Part shown: positions 1-6,987 of the stretch, one piece after another
Position numbering within the stretch: the stretch's first letter is position 1
Layout of the letters: each line of letters starts with the position of its first letter
DNA from: Acidobacteriaceae bacterium
GTDB lineage: Bacteria > Acidobacteriota > Terriglobia > Terriglobales > Acidobacteriaceae
Assembly (NCBI GenBank): GCA_025934135.1
Contig: JAICYR010000008.1
Coordinates: 1-39,991 of the forward strand
Length of the DNA: 39,991 bases
Direction of reading: 5' to 3'
Made by a program: the position numbers and the translations under genes
The notes under the pieces: generated by a model
What the model saw: only the letters and a program-made list of their open reading frames with translations
Told to the model about the DNA's origin: nothing
Databases searched by the model: none

Positions 1-27
1 AGTTTGCGCCTGTCTGGAGAAACCCAA

Positions 28-279
28 ATGGTAAATAACTGCGCGAACCCGAAATGCGCGAAACCGCTTCACTATCTGCGCGAAGGCCGAATTTTTGTAT
101 TCGACGCGGAGAGTGACAGTGACGCGCCGGTACACCGCATGGAGCATTTCTGGCTATGCGGCGTTTGCTCTCAAACGATGCGCCTTGAGAAGACTCGCCA
201 AGGCGTTCAAACAGTCTTGAAACCCGGTCTGCGTATGCGGGAGACGATGCAGGATATGAGACAGCCACTGGCTTCGTAA
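28..279 (+). CDS. Small zinc-ribbon-like protein, unknown function
   Basis: Encodes 83 residues from the ATG at 28, which has a good ribosome binding site (ggaga, about 7 nt upstream); an in-frame TTG at 4 is less likely. The protein has two cysteine pairs, CANPKC near the N-terminus and CGVC after WL about 40 residues later. This is the spacing of a small treble-clef or zinc-ribbon fold, so zinc binding is inferred. There is no signal peptide or membrane segment. The region between the pairs contains a short acidic stretch. It is transcribed towards the glycosyltransferase, and the two genes share a terminator. I do not recognise a named family; a small regulatory or nucleic-acid-binding role is possible but unproven. 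Confidence 0.75.
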   Translation: MVNNCANPKCAKPLHYLREGRIFVFDAESDSDAPVHRMEHFWLCGVCSQTMRLEKTRQGVQTVLKPGLRMRETMQDMRQPLAS

Positions 280-307
280 GGGTCTCCTCTGAGAAGGAGG
301 CCTGGGA

Positions 308-332
308 AAGAGCGCCCCATGCGGGCGCTCTT
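308..332. terminator. Bidirectional hairpin terminator between convergent genes
   Basis: A perfect 10-bp inverted repeat (308-317 with 323-332, 5-nt loop) lies between the convergent ends of the zinc-ribbon gene (279) and the glycosyltransferase gene (348). The stem is GC-rich, with AA/TT at its outer ends. The T-run is short, so the efficiency is uncertain. Confidence 0.7.
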
Positions 333-347
333 CGCGTTCTTGGATGA

Positions 348-1142
348 TTACTTTGCAGCGGGAATGGATGGCACGTATTCGCTGACGACTTTGCCGTAGG
401 TCCCAATCAGTGCGTTCCAGCGAATGAGGAGCAGCTCTTTCAGCATTTGCAATCCATCGCGCAGATAGCTGATGCGGGAGCGCTCATCGTGTCCCCAGCT
501 TACGGGCACCTCGCGAATGGTGTATCCGCGCTTGAGGGCGATGAAGAGAATTTCCGGATCGAAGCCCCAGCGCTCGATGCGCTGAAGCTGGAAGATGGTT
601 TGGGTGGCGTGCCGTGTGAAGGCCTTGAATCCGCATTGGGTGTCAGCGAAGGGCAGCCGCATAATTGCGCGCGTGACCAGATTGAAGCAGCGGCCAAAGA
701 ATCTGCGATAGAGGGGCTGACGAATGGTCTGGCGGCTCTGCGCGAGCCAGCGCGAGCCGATGGCGACGTCCGCGCCGTTGCGGATGGCGTCGAAGAGGCG
801 CGTCGCTTCCTGAATGGGAGAAGAAAGATCGGCGTCGGTGAAGAGGACAATATCGCCGGCGGCATTCAACATCCCGTTGCGGACGCTGTGTCCCTTGCCG
901 CGATTTTCTCCATTGGAGAGCAGCCGGACGTAGGGTTTGCGGAATGTAACGGCTTTCACGATTTCGGCGGTTGCGTCGGATGAGCCGTCATCGACGACAA
1001 TGACCTCGGCCCGCCAGGCGTTCGCCTCCACGCAGCGAACAACCTCGGAGAGCGTCGCTCCAATGCGCGCCTGCTCGTTGAAGGCGGGAATCACGATGCT
1101 GTATTCGATTTTCACCGGCGCCCAGCCTGTCTCGGGGGACAA
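348..1142 (-). CDS. GT2 family glycosyltransferase, dolichyl/polyprenyl-phosphate hexosyltransferase type
   Basis: A 264-residue GT-A fold enzyme. It starts with the GT2 signature IVIPAFNE, followed by VVDDGSSD (nucleotide-sugar binding) and LFTDADLSSP, the DxD metal-binding motif. The later segments DTQCGFKAF and RWGFDPEIL are typical of the dolichyl-phosphate glucosyl/mannosyltransferase branch (DPM1/ALG5-like). There is no C-terminal pair of membrane helices, so it is probably a peripheral inner-membrane enzyme moving a sugar from an NDP-sugar to a polyprenyl phosphate; the sugar cannot be read from sequence. The start is uncertain: TTG at 1142, or GTG at 1115, which would begin right at the domain (KIEYS). 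It stands alone and converges on the upstream small gene. Confidence 0.9.
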   Translation of the reverse strand: MSPETGWAPVKIEYSIVIPAFNEQARIGATLSEVVRCVEANAWRAEVIVVDDGSSDATAEIVKAVTFRKPYVRLLSNGENRGKGHSVRNGMLNAAGDIVLFTDADLSSPIQEATRLFDAIRNGADVAIGSRWLAQSRQTIRQPLYRRFFGRCFNLVTRAIMRLPFADTQCGFKAFTRHATQTIFQLQRIERWGFDPEILFIALKRGYTIREVPVSWGHDERSRISYLRDGLQMLKELLLIRWNALIGTYGKVVSEYVPSIPAAK

Positions 1143-1199
1143 CTAATTTCATCATAGCTTTGCGGCGAGGAACAGGGAAAGTGCCGCTGAAAGCGATTT

Positions 1200-1229
1200 T
1201 TGACTTTCGGCCCTCGCCCCGCCGATAAT
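1200..1229 (+). promoter_or_regulatory. Sigma70-type promoter for the HU gene
   Basis: TTGACT (1200-1205), an 18-bp spacer, then GATAAT (1224-1229): five of six matches in both boxes. It lies 65 bp upstream of the HU/IHF start in a 152-bp intergenic region that otherwise has no gene. Confidence 0.6.
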
Positions 1230-1294
1230 TTCCCGCATCTACTATCGTTAAAAGAGGTTAAGCTGAATAGAGAGCCTCGGGTCTGGAGCGCGTC

Positions 1295-1585
1295 ATGACA
1301 AAAGCAGAACTGGTTGAGGAAGTTACGCAGCTTGGCGATCTTACCCGCCGTGACGGCGAGGTGATCGTCGACACGATCTTTGACGCGGTGATTGGCGCGC
1401 TGAGAGCGGGCGACAAGATCGAGATCCGCGGATTCGGAAGCTTTCGCATCCGCCAGCGGAAGCCGAGAATTGGGCGCAATCCCAAGACCGGGGCCAAGGT
1501 GGATGTCCCGGCGAAACGAGTGCCCTACTTCAAGCCGAGCAAAGAGCTTCGCGATTTGGTGAACCCCGCGGAAAAAGTGGAATAG
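1295..1585 (+). CDS. HU/IHF family histone-like DNA-binding protein
   Basis: 96 residues, the normal length for HU or IHF subunits. Two N-terminal helices (MTKAELVEEV ... DAVIGAL) lead into the beta-saddle and DNA-binding arm. The family signature GFGSFRIRQRKPRIGRNPKT is present, with the intercalating-proline region around VPAKRVPYFKPS. It binds and bends DNA as a dimer, organising the nucleoid. The short arm and acidic tail fit either HU or IHF-beta; sequence alone does not separate them here. The ATG at 1295 follows a weak site (tctggagcg). A strong promoter lies just upstream and the gene appears monocistronic. Confidence 0.95.
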   Translation: MTKAELVEEVTQLGDLTRRDGEVIVDTIFDAVIGALRAGDKIEIRGFGSFRIRQRKPRIGRNPKTGAKVDVPAKRVPYFKPSKELRDLVNPAEKVE

Positions 1586-1657
1586 TAGCGGCGTCCGTTT
1601 TCCCACGACTGGTCGGCGATTGGATTTTAGCGGACAAGCCGGGGGAAAATAGTAACA

Positions 1658-2944
1658 ATGCTGCGAATGCGCAAAGAGAGCTTGTGGAGGCTAGCCTTCA
1701 CGCTAGTGCTGCTGCCGCTCCTGGCGGCAGGCTCACGGGCGGAAAAGCAAGCAGCCCATCCCGCACCAGGCGAGGAGAAGCCGGTGCGGGTGATTCCCGT
1801 AGACGATCTGGGATTTGTCCCGCCCAATCCGAGCTATCTGAGCCATCGGATCTCATTCGCGACGCTGGACTTTATCGATAGCGATCACCTCCTCTTTACG
1901 TTTCACGTGAACAAGCTGCTGGCGAGGATTCCTGGCGATCCGGCGGATGACGATGACCAGATGATCCATGCTGTGGTGCTGGATATCGGGGCTGGCAAGG
2001 TGCTGCGCAAAGCGGACTGGCGGATGCACGACCGGGGCCAATACCTGTGGGCGCTGCGGGACGGTGAGTTTCTGGTGCGGGAGCGCAACTCGCTGTTTTT
2101 TACCGACCGCAGCCTCGTACTGAAGCCGTATCTGGATTCTGAAGCGGAATTGCAGTGGGTGCAGGTTTCTCCCGCCCGCGGGCTGCTGATGATTGAAGCG
2201 AAGAAGGTCCTGCCGGCAAAGACTGAAGACGATGGTGAAAATAATGCGTCGGGGCCGCCGTCGCTCCTCGGCCCGTCTAACGGCGCGCAGCGTGAGGTGA
2301 CGCAGATGGTGCTCCTGCGGCCCGGCGAGCAGAAGGCGCTGGCTGGGGGCCAGATACGGACTCCAGGAACTGTGCCGCTTCTGGAGAACGGCCTTTTGGA
2401 TTTGGACGAGGGGAAAAAGCCGAAAGAGTGGGTGATTGTAAAAAAACTGATTGGCAGCACAAGGACGACGGTGGCAACGGTGAAGTCGTCGTGTGCTCCG
2501 CAACTGGTGATGCTGAGTGCGGACGTGTTGCTGTCGCAGGGGTGTCCCGTGCACGGTGGAAACGGCGACGAGGTAAGGGCTATTTTGCTGAATAGCGGCA
2601 AGGTGTTGTGGGGGGATTACTGGAACGCTAAATATGTCTGGCCGCATTTTAAGCTGGCGGAGGACGGGAGCCGCTTCGCGTATGAGTCGCTGGAGATGAA
2701 CCGCGACATTGGGACAATGGACTATTTCGGCGAAGACGATGTGGTGGCGCAGCCGGTGGGGGTCTTCAATACGAAAACAGGCGACATGGTGCTGGTGAAG
2801 GATGCCTCTCCGATCCTGAGCGCGGGGCAGAACTTCGCGCTGTCGGCGGACGGGCGGCGGTTCGCGATTCTGCGGAATGGGGCGATTGAGGTCTATGACT
2901 TGCCGCCGGTGGTGCTGGCTCCAACGACGGTGAAGAAGAAGTAG
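1658..2944 (+). CDS. Secreted protein of unknown function, probable beta-propeller-like
   Basis: 428 residues with an N-terminal signal peptide: MLRMRK, then a hydrophobic stretch LAFTLVLLPLLAAGSRA, with probable cleavage near residue 28. The mature part has no catalytic motif I recognise. Repeated short beta-rich units ending in polar turns (HAVVLDIGAGKVL, EVRAILLNSGKVLWGD, VGVFNTKTGDMVLV, FALSADGRRFAIL) look like degenerate WD40/propeller blades, as in secreted acidobacterial proteins. The last blade (IEVYDLP) closes just before the C-terminus. An internal acidic, low-complexity insertion follows KVLPAKTEDDG. It is a stand-alone gene that converges on the HEAT-like gene. The function is unknown. 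Confidence 0.75.
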   Translation: MLRMRKESLWRLAFTLVLLPLLAAGSRAEKQAAHPAPGEEKPVRVIPVDDLGFVPPNPSYLSHRISFATLDFIDSDHLLFTFHVNKLLARIPGDPADDDDQMIHAVVLDIGAGKVLRKADWRMHDRGQYLWALRDGEFLVRERNSLFFTDRSLVLKPYLDSEAELQWVQVSPARGLLMIEAKKVLPAKTEDDGENNASGPPSLLGPSNGAQREVTQMVLLRPGEQKALAGGQIRTPGTVPLLENGLLDLDEGKKPKEWVIVKKLIGSTRTTVATVKSSCAPQLVMLSADVLLSQGCPVHGGNGDEVRAILLNSGKVLWGDYWNAKYVWPHFKLAEDGSRFAYESLEMNRDIGTMDYFGEDDVVAQPVGVFNTKTGDMVLVKDASPILSAGQNFALSADGRRFAILRNGAIEVYDLPPVVLAPTTVKKK

Positions 2945-2963
2945 CTGCGCAGGTTCTGGGTTC

Positions 2964-2983
2964 TCACTGATCCGGATCAGTGA
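2964..2983. terminator. Perfect 20-bp palindrome between convergent genes
   Basis: tcactgatcc directly followed by its exact reverse complement, 20 bp without a loop. It sits 20 bp after the upstream plus-strand stop and covers the last codons and TGA of the minus-strand HEAT-like gene. A cruciform or bidirectional terminator is the simplest reading, but there is no T-run. A protein-binding site is an alternative. Confidence 0.4.
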
Positions 2984-3861
2984 AATGGCGTATGTCCCTG
3001 GGCGATGCGTTGGCGAACAGCAGCATAGTTTGTCTTCGGTAGATTGAGCGCGGCGTAAGTTTGGGCCTGGGAATCATCGAAATAAAGAAGCGACTCAGCG
3101 AGTGCGGTGCGTTCCGAGGCGGATGCCTTTTTGCATGCAGCGATGATCAAGGGAACCGATGATTTATCGCGGAGTTCTGCGAGACCTCTGGCCGAGGCTA
3201 CTTGAATTATGGAATTTGGGGACGTGAGACCCTGTCGAAGTAGGGGGATGCCGCGGGGATCGCCTGTGATCGCAAGAAAAAGTACAGGGCCTGGCATTTT
3301 CATAACTTCATAAATAAAAGCCGCGTTCTGATCCAGGTTCCGGGATTTTGCCCATGCAACAAACTTGGGACTCGTCCCATCTCGCGCGTCGGCCTTGAGG
3401 GGGAAGAGGATGTTGATCTTAATAATAGCTTGCGCCTGCTCAGCAAGATAATTCCAATACACATCGTCCTTAACGCCGAGCCTAATCAGGACGCTGGCGA
3501 TATGCAACTCATTTTCCATGTTGGACCAATCCGTCTCGAATCGGCCGTCGCTATGCTTCGAAGCTGAAGGAAGTTCTGCTTGCAGCGCTTGAACGCCGAG
3601 TGTGTGGTCGTGGCGCTGTTGGAATCTCTCTTCTAACACATCAATTGCTTGCAGATCGTGTGCTTTTGCGATCCGCTCCAAGTCAAAATCATCGAAGCGG
3701 TCCCGTTTGAGGGCTTCGACCAGATCGGGAGGCTGGTCCTGGGTGGTTCCGTGACCGGCTTGCCTTGCCCAGCAATACCCAGCGGGAGTGAGCAGCACAC
3801 AGACGGCCAGCAACGAACAAAGTGAGAGGAGCAGGCGCCTTATCGGCTTGGGCTTTTGCAT
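2977..3861 (-). CDS. Secreted HEAT-repeat-like protein, unknown function
   Basis: 294 residues from the ATG at 3861, chosen because it has a good ribosome binding site (agcagga, about 7 nt upstream) and starts a clear signal sequence: MQKPKPIRR, then LLLSLCSLLAVCVLLTPAG. The open frame continues upstream, but only across the hrcA gene. The C-terminal third (GIPLLRQGLTSPNSIIQVAS, then LAELRDKSSVPLIIAACKKA) has paired amphipathic helices like HEAT/PBS-lyase repeats, with conserved small residues and arginines. Such repeats form protein-binding scaffolds. It is divergent from hrcA with a 123-bp gap. No enzyme motif was seen. Confidence 0.7.
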   Translation of the reverse strand: MQKPKPIRRLLLSLCSLLAVCVLLTPAGYCWARQAGHGTTQDQPPDLVEALKRDRFDDFDLERIAKAHDLQAIDVLEERFQQRHDHTLGVQALQAELPSASKHSDGRFETDWSNMENELHIASVLIRLGVKDDVYWNYLAEQAQAIIKINILFPLKADARDGTSPKFVAWAKSRNLDQNAAFIYEVMKMPGPVLFLAITGDPRGIPLLRQGLTSPNSIIQVASARGLAELRDKSSVPLIIAACKKASASERTALAESLLYFDDSQAQTYAALNLPKTNYAAVRQRIAQGHTPFH

Positions 3862-3984
3862 TTGGATTCCTGCTACATCGGGAATTAACGCATCGGAGTT
3901 GCAGATGCATAATACGCTCTGCCGCGGGTGGCGGGGATATAAATATATATGAGGTTCCTGCCGTAGTGCAGACCCGGAGATGAG

Positions 3985-5022
3985 ATGGTATCCGAACCGC
4001 GGATCAGCGCGCGCGAGCGGCTGGTCCTGACGAGCATTATCGAGAGCTACATTGCGACGGGTGAGCCGGTTGGTTCGCAGACGCTGGCGCGGCAGTTCGG
4101 GAACCAGGAAGGCATGTCGGCGGCGACCATCCGCAACACCATGGCGGCGCTTGGGGATGCGGGACTGCTGGACCAGCCGCATACTTCGGCGGGGCGTGTC
4201 CCGACGGCGCAGGCGTTTCGGTTCTATGTGGAGCAGTTGGCGGGCGCGCCGAAGAGCCTGACGCGGGAGCGTCGTGAGCAGATTGACGAGAGCTTCGCGG
4301 GCGTGGGATCGAGCCAGCAGTTTCTGGAGCGGACCTCGCATGTGCTGGCGCTGGTTTCAAGCGGCGTGGGCGTGGCACTGGCCTCCGTTCGCGAGGCGCA
4401 GACGCTGGAGCACATTCATTTTTCCCGGCTGAGCACGGGCCGCGTGCTGGCGGTGGTGGTCACGACATCGGGCACGGTGCAGGACCGCGTGCTGCTGCTG
4501 GACCGCGATATGCCGGTGGGTGAGTTGGAGGCCTCAGCGCGGTTCCTGAATGAGAACTTTCATGGATGGTCGATTGACCGGATTCGCGGGGAACTTGACC
4601 GGCGTTTGATTGAAGAGCGGACGGAATATGACCGTCTGGCACAGGCCGTGAAGGAGCTATATCGCAAAGGCGCGCTGGAAGGCGAGAGTGCTTCCGGGCC
4701 GGTGATCTTTGTGGAGGGCGTGGCGAATCTGCTCTCTGGGGAAATGGACCGCGAGCGGCTGCGGGTAATGTTGACCGCGCTGGAGGCCAGGCAGCGGCTC
4801 ATTGAATTGCTGAACGCCTATGTGGACGCCCGGCAGAGAATGGTGCGCGTTGTGGTGGGGCTGGAAGATGCTGCTCCGGGCATGGAAAACCTGGTGTTGA
4901 TTGGCTCACCAGCGAACATGGGCACGGTCGCGGTGATCGGGTCCACGCGCATCCAATACGAGGAAACGATCAACGCGGTGGCGTATATTGCCCAGCTATC
5001 AGATCGGCTCCTTCAGGATTAA
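3985..5022 (+). CDS. hrcA: Heat-inducible transcription repressor HrcA
   Basis: 345 residues, the usual HrcA length. An N-terminal winged helix (residues about 5-75: ARERLVLTSIIESYIATGEP, then MSAATIRNTMAALGDAGLLD) precedes the conserved linker HTSAGRVPTAQAFRFYVE. A GAF-like dimerisation domain follows and ends with GSPANMGTVAVIGSTRIQYE. HrcA represses chaperone genes by binding CIRCE operators and is kept active by GroEL. The ATG at 3985 follows ggagatgag. It heads the cluster hrcA-grpE-dnaJ. I found no CIRCE-like inverted repeat (TTAGCACTC-N9-GAGTGCTAA) in the 123 bp upstream. Confidence 0.96.
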   Translation: MVSEPRISARERLVLTSIIESYIATGEPVGSQTLARQFGNQEGMSAATIRNTMAALGDAGLLDQPHTSAGRVPTAQAFRFYVEQLAGAPKSLTRERREQIDESFAGVGSSQQFLERTSHVLALVSSGVGVALASVREAQTLEHIHFSRLSTGRVLAVVVTTSGTVQDRVLLLDRDMPVGELEASARFLNENFHGWSIDRIRGELDRRLIEERTEYDRLAQAVKELYRKGALEGESASGPVIFVEGVANLLSGEMDRERLRVMLTALEARQRLIELLNAYVDARQRMVRVVVGLEDAAPGMENLVLIGSPANMGTVAVIGSTRIQYEETINAVAYIAQLSDRLLQD

Positions 5023-5112
5023 GCTCCCTACAGCCGCTGCTCGACCGTTTTGATGGATCGTGGCCGGGGATGGCGTCGCACGGTAAACTAAAGAAATACT
5101 GAACTTCCAATT

Positions 5113-5745
5113 ATGAGCCGAAGAATTTTTGTCGATAAGAAGATGAACAAGGAAGATATGGAGCCGCAGCAGCCCAATGGTGAGTCGCAGGACGCCGGGG
5201 CTGAATCGCAGGAGACATCTGGAGAATCTATTTCAGATAGCGCGAAGCCGGAAGGCGCGCTGGCGCAGGCGAATGCGATTTCGCAGGAAGATTATGACCG
5301 GTTAAAGGCGGAACGCGATTCGCTGCTGGATCGTCTGGCGCGCCTGCAGGCTGAGTTTGAAAATGCACGGAAGCGCGAGCAGCGGGAACGGACCGAGTTT
5401 CGAGACTTCGCCGTGGCGGGGGCCGTGGAGTTGTTTCTGCCGGTGCTGGATAATTTCCATCTTGCGCTGAAGGCCACGGGATCGGCCGAGCAACTGAGGG
5501 CCGGCGTCGAACTGATAGTGAAGCAGATGGAAGACGCCCTGCGCACGTTGAATGTGCAGCCGGTGGAGGCTGTGGGCGCGACATTTGATCCGCGCGTGCA
5601 TGAGGCTATTGAGATGGTGGAGAAGCCCGACGTCCCCGACCATCAGGTTTTTGACGAAGTGCGGCGCGGCTACCGAATCAAGGACCGGCTACTGCGTCCG
5701 GCCATGGTGCGCGTCGCCAGCAATCCGCAACAGAAGGAAGCATGA
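5113..5745 (+). CDS. grpE: Nucleotide exchange factor GrpE
   Basis: 210 residues from the ATG at 5113. Later in-frame ATGs at 5143 and 5158 are possible; the one at 5158 has aagga just upstream. A disordered polar N-terminus (many Gln, Glu, Ser) leads into a long coiled coil (YDRLKAERDSLLDRLARLQA, then EFENARKREQRE). A four-helix dimer region follows (LPVLDNFHLALK), then the C-terminal beta-wing with the GrpE signature VRRGYRIKDRLLRPAMVRVA. GrpE releases ADP from DnaK. It lies 90 bp after hrcA and overlaps dnaJ by 4 bp (ATGA), so the two are translationally coupled. Its partner dnaK is not in this window. Confidence 0.96.
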   Translation: MSRRIFVDKKMNKEDMEPQQPNGESQDAGAESQETSGESISDSAKPEGALAQANAISQEDYDRLKAERDSLLDRLARLQAEFENARKREQRERTEFRDFAVAGAVELFLPVLDNFHLALKATGSAEQLRAGVELIVKQMEDALRTLNVQPVEAVGATFDPRVHEAIEMVEKPDVPDHQVFDEVRRGYRIKDRLLRPAMVRVASNPQQKEA

Positions 5746-6869
5746 GTACATCCGCAAACGTGACTAAAGCCGATTACTACGAAGTATTGAGTGTGAGCCG
5801 CACAGCGTCCGACCAGGAGCTGAAGAGCGCGTATCGCAGGCTGGCGATGCAATATCATCCGGACCGTAACCCGGGAGACCACTCGGCGGAAGAGAAATTC
5901 AAGGAATGCAGCGAAGCGTACCAGGTGCTGAGCGATCCGGAGAAGCGCGCGGCGTATGACCGCTATGGCCATGCGGGCGTATCGGGTGCGGCCCAGGGTG
6001 GAAACCCGTTTGTGGATTTCCAGGATCTGGGAGATATTTTCGGCGATCTCTTCGGATTCAACATGGGGGGCGGCAGCCGCAGGCAGTCGCGTGTGCAAAA
6101 GGGCCGCGACCTGCGCTACGACCTGACGATTGAGTTTGAAGAAGCGGTCTTCGGCAAAGAGACGGAAATCTCGATCCACCGGATGGAACCATGTGTGGAC
6201 TGCAATGGGCTGGGCACGGCGAACGGGCGCGGTCCCTCCACCTGTAAGCAGTGCAACGGGCGCGGACAGGTACGCTACCAGCAGGGGTTCTTCTCGATTG
6301 CGCGGACGTGCAGCGTTTGCGGCGGAACCGGCTCGGTGATTTCCGACCCGTGCAAGACGTGCCGCGGCGATGGACGCACGGAGCGCGAGCACACCATCAA
6401 GGTCAGCATTCCGGCGGGCGTTGAAGAGGGGACGCGCATTCGCTATCAGGCCGAGGGCGACAAAGGGCCGAACGGCGGACCTTCCGGCGATCTGTACATT
6501 GTGCTGGCGGTGAAGCCTCACAAGTTTTTCGCGCGGGACGGGCACGACCTGCACTGCCAGATTCCGGTTTCGATTGCGCAAGCGGCGCTGGGCGCGGAGA
6601 TTCTGATTCCGACGCTGGAGGGCGAGTCCGTGCTGAAGATACCGGAGGGGACGCAAAGCGGGCGCGAGTTCCGGATGCGCAACAAGGGCGTTCCTTACCT
6701 GAACGAACATGGGCGCGGCGACCTGATCGCGCAGGTAGTAGTGCAAACGCCTAAGAAGCTGACAAAAATTCAAAAGGAACTGCTGCGGCAGCTTGGCGAG
6801 AGCTTGACGATGGAGAACACTCCGACGCCGAGGGGCATTTTTGAGAAGGTGAAGGAAATCTTCACGTAG
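5742..6869 (+). CDS. dnaJ: Chaperone protein DnaJ
   Basis: 375 residues, a full-length type I J-protein. The J domain (residues 10-78) carries HPD at 39-41. A Gly/Phe-rich linker (about 79-112) follows. The zinc-binding centre has four CxxCxGxG-type motifs with cysteines at 151/154, 168/171, 190/193 and 204/207, all intact. The C-terminal substrate-binding domains include GDLYIVLAVKPHKFFARDG and IPEGTQSGREFRMRNKG. It delivers substrates to DnaK and stimulates its ATPase. It overlaps the grpE stop in an ATGA junction. A hairpin terminator follows about 40 bp downstream, closing the transcription unit. Confidence 0.97.
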   Translation: MSTSANVTKADYYEVLSVSRTASDQELKSAYRRLAMQYHPDRNPGDHSAEEKFKECSEAYQVLSDPEKRAAYDRYGHAGVSGAAQGGNPFVDFQDLGDIFGDLFGFNMGGGSRRQSRVQKGRDLRYDLTIEFEEAVFGKETEISIHRMEPCVDCNGLGTANGRGPSTCKQCNGRGQVRYQQGFFSIARTCSVCGGTGSVISDPCKTCRGDGRTEREHTIKVSIPAGVEEGTRIRYQAEGDKGPNGGPSGDLYIVLAVKPHKFFARDGHDLHCQIPVSIAQAALGAEILIPTLEGESVLKIPEGTQSGREFRMRNKGVPYLNEHGRGDLIAQVVVQTPKKLTKIQKELLRQLGESLTMENTPTPRGIFEKVKEIFT

Positions 6870-6908
6870 AAGCGGTCCCAAGGTAATTCCACTTCGAGCA
6901 AGAGCTTT

Positions 6909-6928
6909 AGACCCGCTGTGGCGGGTCT
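6909..6928 (+). terminator. Hairpin terminator after dnaJ
   Basis: An 8-bp GC-rich inverted repeat (6909-6916 with 6921-6928) with a TGTG loop lies 40 bp after the dnaJ stop. It is followed by catacttt, so the T-run is weak. It separates the chaperone cluster from the TonB-dependent receptor. Confidence 0.6.
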
Positions 6929-6987
6929 CATACTTTGGTACTTGCGTCCGCCATTTTTATTGGACCGCCTAGCCGAAAACTGCTGTT

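Noticed and set aside
5670-6881. 403-residue minus-strand frame across dnaJ
   Set aside because: Antisense shadow of dnaJ; the sequence is low-complexity, rich in Arg and Ala, and has no motif.
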